From Cladopsammia gracilis (lineage: Eukaryota > Cnidaria > Anthozoa > Scleractinia > Dendrophylliidae): 64,000 nt of DNA. Location of the stretch: positions 1 to 64,000 of the forward strand of contig JAJGOT010001029.1 of assembly GCA_022457155.1 (NCBI GenBank), in the 5' to 3' direction. The position numbers were made by a program, and so were the translations under genes. Below, one piece after another: positions 31,960 to 41,959 of this stretch. Under the pieces are notes generated by a model that was not told where the DNA came from, made no database searches, and saw only the letters and a list, made by a program, of their open reading frames with translations. Each line of letters begins with the position of its first letter. Within the stretch, counting starts at the first letter, position 1.

Positions 31960-32510
31960 ACAGGGAGAGCTAGAGATAAAGTATATCTGTTTTTCTCTTT
32001 TAAAGATATGTGTAGATATGAATTGTGCGCGAGGGAAAGGGCTGCAACCCTCCTTTTCTGTGTGTTTTACTCTGCTTATTGCGTTGTACGAGTTTACTTG
32101 TTTTGGTTCCACGCTTCATTTGTTTGGCATTTCAGTCAATGTGTTAGCTTATTAATTCATCGGGTAGCTCCAGTGTGCTACGAGCCTTTCTGCACGAGCG
32201 GTCTACATTCTTTACAGTCTGGGATACTTATTTAAATGTTCACGTAATGTTCGGCGGTGTACACATTTTTTAGCTGCCTTTTATCATCGCAAGGCACCTC
32301 TGTCAATTGTAGGTTTGGTATGTGTAATTAACATGGATGGAATACTTCATAATGTTGCGAATACAATGGATGAATGTGTCAACAAGCAGCTCGGCGACTT
32401 TGCATGGCTATTTGTTTTTGGAGTTAGGAGTAGAGTGGAACAGGTGAGTTCACCGCAGCTATGTGTTTTACACCACTAAAGCAGAGTGTAGTCAAAACAA
32501 ATCAAATAAA
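31960..32510. other. Intergenic, nothing recognised
   Basis: No splice-supported exon or repeat seen. The open frame to 32235 is a run-on from the minisatellite. Confidence 0.35.
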
Positions 32511-33255
32511 ATGGGGTGAGAGTTCACCGGAAAAAAAAATGGGGTGAGAGTTCACCAAGGAAAAGAGAAAAAAAATGGGGTGAGAGTTCACCAAAGAAAA
32601 GAGTAAAAAAAAATGGGGTGAGAGGTCACCAAAGAAAAGAAAAAAAATGGGGTGAGAGGTCACCAAGGAAAAGAGAAAAAAAAATGGGGTGAGAGTTAAC
32701 CAAAGAAAAGAGTAAAAAAAATGGGGTGAGAGGTCACCAAAGAAAAGAAAAAAAATGGGGTGAGAGGTCACCAAGGAAAAAAGAAAAAAAATGGGGTGAG
32801 AGGTCACCAAGGAAAAGAGAAAAAAAAAATTGGGGTGAGAGGTCACCAAGGAAAAGAGAAAAAAAAATGGGGTGAGAGTTCACCAAGGAAAAAAAAATGG
32901 GGTGAGAGTTCACCAAAGGAATAACAAATGTGGGTGAGAGTTCACCAAAGAAAAGAAAACTAATGGGGTGAGTGTTCACCAAGGAAACGAAAGAAAAAAA
33001 ATGGGATGAGAGTTCACCAAGGAAAAAAAAATGGGGTGAGAGTTCACCAAAGGAATAACAAAGGCGGGTGAGAGTTCACCAAGGGAAAGAGAAAAAAAAA
33101 ATTGGGTGAGACTTAACCAAAGACAAGAGGAGGAATGGGGTGAGAGTTCCCCAAAGGAAAGAAGAGGAATGGGGTGAGAGTTCACCATGGAAAAGAGAAA
33201 AAGAAATGGTGTGAGAATTTACCAAAAAACAAACAAACAAACAAATGGGGGTGAG
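32511..33255. repeat. Hairpin-forming minisatellite, about 22 units
   Basis: Units of about 30-36 bp: A-rich spacer plus ATGGGGTGAGAGTTCACCAA. Each has the small palindrome GGTGA-nnnn-TCACC. Open minus frames (HPIFFLFSLVNS-like) are repeat artefacts. Confidence 0.9.
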
Positions 33256-33639
33256 ACAGCAGGGAAAAAAATTAGAGAGAGTATTGAGAATTCAATGATA
33301 TTTGAATGTGATGACAGTTTCATGTTTGAGGTCTCACCGATGTGTCTCACCTACAATCTCAAGGTCCAGGATGTTGCAAGCGGAATGGCACGACTCCATC
33401 AGTCGCGGGTTTTTATATCGGGACGATCAGGACGAGAAACGCGAATTTTACCGCAAATAAAGTAAATATATGTCGAAAGGGTGACGTAAATATTTAAAAT
33501 GCTTAAATATTTCCTCAGATCCACCCCCATGCTCTCCCTTTGATCCGCGAGTACTGTAAGTTTTCTTTTCCCTATTTTACCTTCTGCCTGTAGTCACAGG
33601 GAGTCGAGAGTCTTGAAACCAGGGTACCTCAAAACCCTC
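33256..33639. other. Intergenic, no gene recognised
   Basis: A plus frame continues to 33465 (MIFECDDSFMFEVSP...) from the minisatellite. No domain recognised and no conserved context. Confidence 0.3.
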
Positions 33640-33882
33640 CCGGTCATACTGAGTCATGACTGTCCTCTCTCTGCTGACTTCTACGGGGTTTTTTTCACAC
33701 GCGTATTTCGTCTTTTTTTTTGGTCTTTGTCTTTCGCTTCAGGCGATACACTGGTCATGGGAAAAGCATGACGATTTAATACCTCCATTAATAATGCCGG
33801 TGATTGCACAAATGCGACTCAGTGGGTCAATACCGGGGGAAACCCCGTAGGGGTCAGCGGTGAGAGGGCAGGAAATGACCGG
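33640..33882. mobile_element. 243-bp MITE-like element
   Basis: Inverted ends ccggtcat...cctctctctgctgacttctacgggg and ccccgtaggggtcagcggtgagagg...atgaccgg, about 45 bp with indels. No clear target duplication. Confidence 0.6.
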
Positions 33883-34070
33883 CTTGAAAATGGCTCGACT
33901 AGTAGAAAAAGGGAGAGGCTATTGGACAGCTTGAAGAATTAATGTTCCGGGATCCGGACCATTTTTGTCGCAGAGGAACTCCATAGAAATGCAGTTAATT
34001 GGACAGAAATAGCGAAGTTGGCACCCTTATTGAACCAGGAGAATGTGCTATCTTCGATAGCGGCATAATG

Positions 34071-34235
34071 AAGGACAACATTTAGAACAGGCCTGTTATA
34101 TCTTTATTTTGATCTGAACGGAAAAATCTCTCAGACACGTACTTGGGGTAGACTTATTCTAAAGCTGGGCTAAAATGCTTTTAGCGACGAGCAGGATTTG
34201 TGCTAGGCCTGTCACCTTTTATAATAACTTATGTG
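34071..34235 (+). repeat. 165-bp terminal direct repeat, left copy
   Basis: Identical base for base to 35180-35344 (aaggacaacatttag ... ataacttatgtg). It may be an LTR-like end of a 1.27-kb non-coding element; it lacks the usual TG...CA borders. Confidence 0.85.
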
Positions 34236-35179
34236 ATTTTTTTGACAGAGCTCCTTCCTGCTGCGTTGCGCAAGATGGTAACGCATGTAGCACTGTACTA
34301 CACAGCAATTACAAGCTTGTACAACAGATAAACAAATTATTTCTCATCCATTGAGATATATCTACAACGCCACCGTACAACTATAAAAGAGCCATTCCTT
34401 AGTTGTGTCAGAAAATATCTTACATGCTTAAGAAATCAGCTAAAAAGCCTACAAAGAAACACAACTTTCATCGGATCGAACATACTCCATTACTATTGGC
34501 TTAACTAAACAAGCCAATGAAAAGACAGAACAATTGATCCTCCCCAAGCGCTTATAAGTCGCTAACACTCTACAACGTCAAATCATTCTACGAGACCTTT
34601 CTACATGGGAGCAACTGATGAGGTTCACCAAAGAACCGGAACTCGAGTCTTGCTTAAAGAATATCTAAAAGAAACCACTTGCATCTGTAAGAATTACTAA
34701 ACAGCTATCATGCTGGAGATTCACATATTTCAAACCGGATGCGATGGCACGATGCTTCTGACAATGGAGATACTTCCTAGCTCCAAGAAATACATCAGAA
34801 TAGACTCCAAGGAGCTAAAAACAATTGCAAGATGCCACCATTCCAATATAGACCATTACTATCGCATAAGACTTCGATCTTAGAATTTTCTAGTCGTGAT
34901 GAAGAAACACTACATCGCAAGTCATGCTAACCGCAGACTTGCGCTCACATTAAATCACGTACTGAGAAATGAACTGATCCTAAGCGGCGAATAATTCCTA
35001 TCAAGCGGCTACTACCGATCTTGCAAACCTTTCAAATTGAGCCAAAGAAACTCTATTGTTACGCTAAGAGCTAGCAAACACTGAAATGACGGCGTAACTA
35101 AATATTCTAAACGGCTCTGGAAAACGCAAATTCCTCCTGTCAGTATCACAGCGAGAGCTTTTTTCCTAAGATCAAAAAG
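34236..35179. other. Internal region between identical direct repeats
   Basis: 944 bp with stops in all frames and no protein recognised. It could be the body of a non-autonomous retroelement (TRIM-like) or DNA caught between two copies of a recent duplication. Confidence 0.45.
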
Positions 35180-35344
35180 AAGGACAACATTTAGAACAGG
35201 CCTGTTATATCTTTATTTTGATCTGAACGGAAAAATCTCTCAGACACGTACTTGGGGTAGACTTATTCTAAAGCTGGGCTAAAATGCTTTTAGCGACGAG
35301 CAGGATTTGTGCTAGGCCTGTCACCTTTTATAATAACTTATGTG
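35180..35344 (+). repeat. 165-bp terminal direct repeat, right copy
   Basis: Exact match to the left copy, offset 1,109 bp. The sequences outside the pair differ at both ends, so the boundary is sharp. Confidence 0.85.
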
Positions 35345-35516
35345 TTAATATTCCCATACTTTAGACACTTTAGGGGGACGTTCAAGGGGGAACATTGCGA
35401 TTCCGACCGGCCAACCCCCTGAATACTCACTGAGGAGTAACGTATCGTGTAAATAATTTGGAGAATTTGTCCGGAAAACGCTTTTAAGTCGCCTGCAAAC
35501 CGGTGCGATCTCGCTC

Positions 35517-35770
35517 GTGGGTAAGGTTGGTCATGCGAAACCACTTCATTTAGTACTACCCGTAACGGCTGAGACCACCAAGCCGAGAGTGTGTCACGAT
35601 GCACGGTACTTGTGGATGCTGAAGAAGCCTTTTTTCGTTGGACACGGTGACGGATTTGCCTCGGTATGTCTTCAAGGACTTTTTACCAGACTGTTCTCGC
35701 TAACAAGTCAGGTTACGGCCACCTATGGCGAAGGTTTTTGATCTCAACTAGGGCTTCGTTAAGGTTGGCC
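35517..35770 (+). pseudogene. Reverse transcriptase fragment, frameshifted
   Basis: One frame reads KPLHLVLPVTAETTKPRVCH then DARYL, matching the fingers region of retrotransposon reverse transcriptases (R-K-P-R-x-C-x-D-A-R-Y-L-N). After a shift another frame gives TDLPRYVFKDF, and a third gives NKSGYGHL. At least two frameshifts and a TAA are present. The motif order suits DIRS-like or related RTs known from cnidarians; the family call is tentative. Confidence 0.5.
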
Positions 35771-36057
35771 TCGAACGCGGGTACAGAGCCTACCAGTACA
35801 TGGAAAACATTAATTAGTTGAAACGGTTTGTATATATACGTTCGGACAGCCTTGGGAAGACACCTCATGAGAAGGAACGTATGTGAGTCAAGATGGACAA
35901 TCTCTCCCACCAGGGCCATCGGGTTAGGTTTGGGTTTAGTTTTGGGGAGTTACGACTAGGTTGTAACGATGGCCTCCTTAGTTAGTTATTAGTATTGGGG
36001 AGGAGTCCATCGTTGGTATGGTAACAGAAGGACACTGGATGACACAAAGGGACGAGA

Positions 36058-36121
36058 GCCAAATTTATCCCCATATCTTATTGCGGTTCGACAATGGATG
36101 CGGTGTTGGATAGTTCACTAT
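36058..36121 (+). repeat. 64-bp direct repeat, left copy
   Basis: gccaaatttatccccat...ttggatagttcacta is repeated with one mismatch at 36323-36386. Together they bracket 201 bp that begin with the 85-bp repeat also found at 31502. Confidence 0.8.
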
Positions 36122-36202
36122 TCACACTGCATACATTAAAGTAACGCATATAAGATTAGTACACATGAATAAATTATCACTTTGGCTCAACTGCAGTGCG
36201 GC
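36118..36202 (+). repeat. 85-bp direct repeat, copy 2
   Basis: Same sequence as 31502-31586. It starts inside the left 64-bp repeat and ends at a GC-rich segment. Confidence 0.85.
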
Positions 36203-36322
36203 CGGGGATTGTGTAGGTACGAGGCGATACGGTTTACTTACGGGAAAGTCCTGGGGGCTAACACCGGAATTGGTTTCCCCACCCACCCTCCCATACATTC
36301 GCACTGTGACCATTGTCGGGTC

Positions 36323-36386
36323 GCCAAATTTATCCCCATATCTTATTGCGGTTCGACAATGGATGCGGTGTTGGATAGTTTACTAT
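36323..36386 (+). repeat. 64-bp direct repeat, right copy
   Basis: Partner of 36058-36121, with tagtttacta for tagttcacta. Confidence 0.8.
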
Positions 36387-37200
36387 TTTTGCGATACTCT
36401 CTCGCTGAAATTTTGAACAAGAAGACCCTGGGGCTGCTTGGCTGGGTTTTCGAGGGGTTAACGCACTTACATTTAACGTATCTCTATACATGTACAGATG
36501 CTCATGTTACAGACTTCACTCACAGTTCACAACTGAATACTGACCATAGACCTGTACTATGGCAAAAGGGCAGATTTTCTAGCCATGATTTAGACTAACA
36601 AAACTTGTCCAGTACCAGGGCTACATTACATTTAAATTAAATATAAGCATCTTCATGGCTTCTTGAATTTACCAGCTGCTTTTCGCACTGCACGAAAAAC
36701 TGAATTTACTCAAGATTGTTCATTGAGCAAATATGCAGCAAATTTAGGCCTCTAAATTTGAACCAAATTTTCACTGGGTGTGAAGTGAATGTAAACATAC
36801 ATCTTTGCTCACGTGCAAATTGTGTGCAAATATGGTGTAAATATACATCTGCGCAAAAATTACTATATTTGCTACCCCAAGCAAATCTCATATTTGCTCA
36901 TCTTTGCCATGCCAAGCAAACGTAACGAAAGTGCGGTATTTACCATCTTTGCTTTCTTTGCAAATAAAGTGCAAACATCAAGTTTGATTTACTGCAAATA
37001 TGGGCAAAGTCGCGCAATGTGGTCTTTACTACATGTTTACTGCTGTTTTGTCACCCATGTAAATCCATGTTTTCGTCCAGTGTTTCCAATTTTCCAAAAC
37101 TGCTAGCTGACCTGATTTCGTATCCACTGAAACGACATTTTTTACCCCTCCGAAAACAGGAGGCCTTAAATTTTCCGATGTTACTAAAGTTTAAGACGAC
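36387..37200. other. Intergenic, rich in GCAAAT/ATTTGC words
   Basis: From about 36720 to 37015 the word GCAAAT or its complement recurs about a dozen times at irregular spacing. No gene recognised; open frames on both strands follow from this bias. Confidence 0.35.
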
Positions 37201-37207
37201 TTTTCAA

Positions 37208-37282
37208 TTAACCCTCGGACGTACACGCTATTAATACCCCCTCTCTCTCTCTCTCCCCCCGCCCCCTTGTACGTCCGAGGGT
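37208..37282. repeat. Short inverted repeat with CT microsatellite
   Basis: aaccctcggacgtac and gtacgtccgagggt flank a (CT)n/C-rich stretch; probably a small MITE. Confidence 0.45.
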
Positions 37283-37589
37283 AAAGAAAACTTTAGATTT
37301 TAGTCTACTGAAATCATTAAGAATTTTTAAGGTGACTAACGACTTAATTCCGAACAGTTTTTCCAGGAAAATGATTCGCTGAGTGCCCCTGACTATCCTC
37401 AAACGACTTCTTCTGTTTTCCACTTTCAAGAATCTTTTTTTGTATATTTGGTGGCATTTGGCAATTAAATATCAGTGGAAATAAGGTGAGCGAAATTTCG
37501 ATTTTTGAAAGCACACTGTTCCTATAAGGGACATTGTGCCATTGCATTCAAAATTTCAGCGCATGCCGAAGTAGAAATAGTTCCATGCC

Positions 37590-37985
37590 GATGTACCCAT
37601 CCCCGTACCCGTACCCGTACCCCGTACCCCCGTACCAGGTCACGTCCCAGTTACCCTCGTGAGAATTACTCTTTGTACTTTTTTAACTCGTGAATACGCG
37701 AAACTTTGCACGAGTTTCAGTGACGGGACAAATCCCCGTACCCCGTATCCCGTACCCCGTACCCCGTGAGAATTACTCCTTGTACTTTTTTTAACTCGTG
37801 AATACGCGAAGCTTTGCACGAGTTACAGTGGTGGGACAAATTCCCGTACCCCGTATCCCGTATCCCGTACCCCGTACCCCCGTACCCCCGTACCAGGTCA
37901 CGTCCCAGTTACCCCCGTGCGAATTACTCTTTATACCTTTTTAACTCGTGAATGCGCGGAGCGTTGCACGAGTTTCAGTGGTGGG
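37590..37985. repeat. Compound tandem repeat: GTACCC arrays plus hairpin module
   Basis: Runs of ccgtacc/ccgtatcc alternate with three copies of a module whose core is AACTCGTG-(loop)-CACGAGTT (37685, 37794, 37943), an 8-bp stem. Two modules also carry caggtcacgtcccagttac. Confidence 0.8.
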
Positions 37986-37989
37986 ACAA

Positions 37990-39550
37990 AATTTCATTTG
38001 ATCGCACGATCGACTATTAACATTGAGCACACGATATGTAATGGTCACCAGCCTTACCCATAGGGCTGACGTTGGAGAGAGGGGAGGGTGGGGAGTGATG
38101 TAAAACGCATAGGAAAGGGGAGGGTCTGAATTTGTCACGTATTCACCATTTCAATTGGCTCATACAGGAGCCTTTGATTCTACTAGGAAATACACTTGCA
38201 GTAACGTTTAAATATTATTGGTTAAAATGAATGAGATCATTTTTGAAAAACACAATTGGTTTATTTTTGTGTGTGAACGCTGAGCAAGTGATGTTTTCGT
38301 TAAAATGCTACAATATTTGACGTCAATGAATCTTCGTCTTGATGCAAATAACACGCAAAAATAATTGAGCTAAATAATTACCCATCAAGAGAAGATAACA
38401 TCTTGTTGTTACACGTTCATTAAAAATAAATGTTGCATTGACGTTTATGAAAAATTATTTCCTGGTAATGAAAGGTAGAAAGTGTATTAAACGAGCATGA
38501 GAAAATTTCGTGGAAATGTACAATCAACCTAAGAAAGCCTTGTTTGATCCACCTATAATTTTGCGGGGACGGGGAAGCGCAGCTTTAGTTCTACAGTCTA
38601 TAGTTACCTTAGGGCCCCAGTGCTCATAATCCCCTGGGGGGTACTCTCATATGTAAGCTGTATGGGTATGTGCCGCTGTAAAAGGGTATGGATTTTAAGC
38701 AGCCTAGTCTGAGATACAGTATAGAAATCAGAGATTTTTGGTATATAATAGGGTATAGTTTACCGAGAAACCGATCAGTGGTATGAAGCTGAAATATAGC
38801 GATATATAGGGTAGGGAAAGCAGTCTGCCGGGTAAGGGATGAGTTCCAGCGGCACACCCCCACCTGAAAATACAAAGAGTACCCCGTCGGGCCTAATCTG
38901 TCCCAACAGACCTAGGTCAATTAACCATACCTTAGTTTCCTCGTTACGTCATACATAATATTCTTATATCTGCAACACTATGTATTAATTAAAGACTACT
39001 GTTTAAAGATGGGTCTGAAACTTTTAGAGATTTTAATACAACTGCAATCATTATGTGATTTGATGTGACTGCCATGGTAACCGCCCATACAATAAGAAAA
39101 CAGCAACATTAAGGTAACGAGCAATGCACAATCGATTCGATTTGGAAGGGTTTCGTCTTTTATTCAGGCGAGTTGTCTAGAGTAGACGATAGTTGACTTC
39201 AATCTAAGTGAGTTTGTTGTGCGCCAGGTTAACAGGCAATAATCATGTCTGATAACTTCATTTATCCTGGTTAATAAAACCGCTAATTACTTAGAATCAG
39301 GTAGTGGTATACACCGGTGACGGCAACTGAACCGAGGGGCCAGTGACTCTAATCCCCCAGGGAGTTGGGGGAGAGAGGATACCCTCATATAAAAATTATG
39401 TTCATGATCGTTCCCTTTAGGGCTTCTAAAGAAGATACACTGATGACTTGAACACCCTAATTGGTACCCAGATCTTGGAACCGTTCAAGTTTCATCGTCA
39501 TAGCTTTAATGCTCTTTACGTTTCGAAGTGGGGCATAATATGTCTAGCAT
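37990..39550. other. Intergenic with dispersed repeats
   Basis: Contains a copy of a gggtatgg-rich repeat (38630-38885) related to sequence at 48300-48400. No gene seen. The 83-codon minus frame at 38624 lies in that repeat. Confidence 0.35.
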
Positions 39551-39690
39551 CCCTTTGACGACGAGATGGTGTTCATAATCAAAGGCCCAGCTTTTTAAAT
39601 TTCTAGCTCCCCTTGCCGAATAGCTAGTGTTCATAATCAAAGCCCCAGATTTTTAAATCCCTTTGACGAAGAGTTGGTGTTCATAGTCAA
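39550..39690 (+). repeat. Three diverged copies of a roughly 55-bp repeat
   Basis: ttgacga.gag.tggtgttcataatcaaag.cccag.ttttaaat occurs three times in a row. Confidence 0.6.
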
Positions 39691-39984
39691 TAAAAATACA
39701 TTATCAATTAAACATGCATGTACTATTTTGTCTACATGATATGCCTGCAAGTCCAGCCTGGGAAGTTTTTAAGAAAGAATGTCTTGAGCAGATAAATACT
39801 TTAAAGGAGCTGTAAGATCTTTTTGCAGTTAGTTCTTCGATGGAGATGACTTTATAAGCAATTAAACTTGAGGACTGAGCCCCCTCGATCTTTCACCTTC
39901 GGGGTATTTTTTTTCATTCCCCTCCTTGAAATCCTAGATCCACTCCAGTCTGGAAGGCTTAACATATCTTGTCTGTTGTCGCAT

Positions 39985-41109
39985 TTATAAGGCTGTATCT
40001 CTTTTCTCTAGCTCCTTTTTGAGAAAGCCATCTCCATTTCGAATTCCTACGGATTTTTTAGGAAGTTGTTTCACTGCGGAGCTAATTTTTCTGACAGACG
40101 TGCACTGGGTGTACCTCATCGAGGGCCCGGATCGGACACGACTACTAGAATATTCACCGCGACAAATGTCGCGCAGGGCAATACTGAATTTATGAGTTAA
40201 TAATATGTAAAGCCATGGGTTAAATGCACTGTTGGCGTGACCGCACCACACACACACAAACATCACAATCCGTGGAAGTTGAAAATGAAGCTGAAGGTTA
40301 AATGCTAAAATGAGATGGTAGGACTGTGGTGGGAGCCAGCAAAGTGCGAAGGCAGCGGTGATCATGATGAGTGTGCGCACAACCTTTCGCTTTGTCGCCT
40401 CGTGACTTTGTTCTATTTCACTTGAAACTAATCCAGGAATCTTTCTGCGCCACAGTCTGCAGCAAACCAGACGATAAAGCACTGATATCATCAACAGTGG
40501 AATCAAATAGATGATCAGGAACAAATATAAGTAGAAAAACGTCACACCCTTCAGTAGCGAATCTCCAAACACCTCCTTAAAGCCGGCTACACAATACATA
40601 TCCTCCCGCTCGCCTTTCCGGATTGTCCACAAAAGAGCAGCTGGAATCATAATGATCATGGACGTCAGCCATATTACAAAACTCAGGACTTTTGCGCGTC
40701 GTAATTGAGAGAAAATACGAAAAGGAAATATCACTGCCAAGTAACGATCAACTGACATAAACACCAAGCTTAAAATGGATGCTGCTATGGAAACATGAAA
40801 GCCATAGTAGACACCTTTGCACGTGATGTGGCCCATAACACCCGGAAGCCACTTTATTTCGGAAAAAGGGATTGCCACGGTAAGAGGCATGGCGACCAAT
40901 GTTACCATTAGGTCAGCGGCAGCCATGTTAAGGAACAGAAATCCAGTGAGCGTCCTCGTCTCAGGCCTCCTCGTCACGATGAAAATCAAAAGCAGATTTC
41001 CAGTCAGGGCCACAGCGATTGTCACGGAGTACAACACCGTTATTATCACGGTATGTAAAGTTGTCAGATCGACGTCGGAAGTCTCAGTGGAATTATCTGT
41101 TAAAAGCAT
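39985..41109 (-). CDS. Rhodopsin-class G protein-coupled receptor
   Basis: Intronless, 374 residues, a normal class A length. Landmarks: possible N-glycosylation N6-S-T; TM1 with GN at N38; TM2 LNMAAADL with D66; Cys97 before TM3 and Cys173 in loop 2 for the conserved disulfide; D121-R122-Y123 at the end of TM3; P204 in TM5; C257-W-L-P260 in TM6; N297-P-W-L-Y301 in TM7; C316 as a possible palmitoylation site; basic, serine-rich tail. All activation motifs are intact, so a functional plasma-membrane receptor is expected. The CWLP and DRY-LAVIFPF pattern resembles peptide-type receptors; the ligand cannot be told. Start chosen at the ATG that precedes a short extracellular tail; upstream is AT-rich with a 22-bp poly(C) tract (41175-41196). 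Confidence 0.93.
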   Translation of the reverse strand: MLLTDNSTETSDVDLTTLHTVIITVLYSVTIAVALTGNLLLIFIVTRRPETRTLTGFLFLNMAAADLMVTLVAMPLTVAIPFSEIKWLPGVMGHITCKGVYYGFHVSIAASILSLVFMSVDRYLAVIFPFRIFSQLRRAKVLSFVIWLTSMIIMIPAALLWTIRKGEREDMYCVAGFKEVFGDSLLKGVTFFYLYLFLIIYLIPLLMISVLYRLVCCRLWRRKIPGLVSSEIEQSHEATKRKVVRTLIMITAAFALCWLPPQSYHLILAFNLQLHFQLPRIVMFVCVWCGHANSAFNPWLYILLTHKFSIALRDICRGEYSSSRVRSGPSMRYTQCTSVRKISSAVKQLPKKSVGIRNGDGFLKKELEKRDTAL

Positions 41110-41800
41110 TTAAAATGTTTCAGACTGAGTTGTTTGTTACGGTACATTGTTATATGTGATCAATCAGGGGATTTCCCCCCCCCCCCCCCCCCCCCCGTCT
41201 CTAGAATTTCCAGTGCGAAGGTGTTTTTGCGTTGTTTGAGTGGATGCGCGCGGGAAAATTCAATATGGTCAGATAAAGCGACTTTCTAGAAAACAGTTAC
41301 TTCAAGTAGCGTGCGATATGACTCGCACGTATGATGAGTCAACTTCATCATTTAGCAGCCTAAATCCTGATTTTACTAGCAACACCAACATAAGCATAAA
41401 CAGGCATCAGACATAAACATAAACATATTTACACACTTATGTTCGCCTTATGCTCGCTAGTGAAAACGAAACATAGCAAAAGAATAAGGGACTATCATAT
41501 CTTCGACCATATAATAGCACTTGTTCTAAGTCCGTCGCATAGTCGCGCGCTATGGCGGGAAATTAATTTCTTGAGTAATTTGCCAATTGCCAAAGGTTGT
41601 ACGAAGCTACCTGGTTCTACAAGGGAAAAATGTAAAGGTTATAAAACAAACAAGAGGCTCCTAGCAGCCTTTACTCATGCGCATGCGTAAGTAGGCTGTA
41701 CCACAATGAAGGGAATGATTCATCTAAGACTTATATATACCAAACATGAACATTGCTAATGTAAGTAGGGTTGTAGGAGACGCTGTCGTGACACTTGGGT
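41110..41800. other. Intergenic between GPCR and ETS-rich promoter region
   Basis: Includes poly(C) at 41175-41196 and a weak palindrome at 41377-41465 (ctagcaacacc.acataagcataa and cttatg..cgccttatgctcgctag). No coding sequence supported. Confidence 0.35.
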
Positions 41801-41807
41801 AACGCTC

Positions 41808-41872
41808 TTTTTCCGGAAGTGAGAGTAGCCGGAAGTCACTAAACAGGAAGTGTAGTGGAAAAGCTATGAACC
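41808..41872 (+). promoter_or_regulatory. ETS-site cluster with candidate first exon
   Basis: Three ETS-type sites lie within about 45 bp: TTCCGGAAGTG, GCCGGAAGTC and ACAGGAAGTG. They are followed by aagctATGAACC|GTAAGT, a consensus splice donor at 41873. Clustered CCGGAAGT sites just before a donor are typical of housekeeping-type promoters. The downstream exons are not identified. Confidence 0.4.
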
Positions 41873-41933
41873 GTAAGTGTACAATTTAAAATATGCGTGC
41901 ATAAATTTGCATGCAAAATCGTGACACAAAAAA

Positions 41934-41958
41934 TAAAAATAATAATAATAATAAAAAT
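41934..41958 (+). repeat. (AAT)n microsatellite
   Basis: aaaaataataataataataataaaa. Confidence 0.7.
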
Positions 41959-41959
41959 A

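Noticed and set aside
32502..33188. Minus-strand frames with HPIFFLFSLVNS repeats
   Set aside because: Products of the hairpin minisatellite; A-run length changes shift the frame.
34236..35179. Protein-coding body of an LTR element
   Set aside because: All frames carry frequent stops and no gag/pol motif could be read.
38624..38875. 83-codon minus-strand frame
   Set aside because: Overlaps a dispersed gggtatgg repeat found again near 48.3 kb in a different, non-open form.
40817..41113. Plus-strand frame of 98 codons opposite the GPCR
   Set aside because: Shadow of the strongly supported minus-strand receptor.
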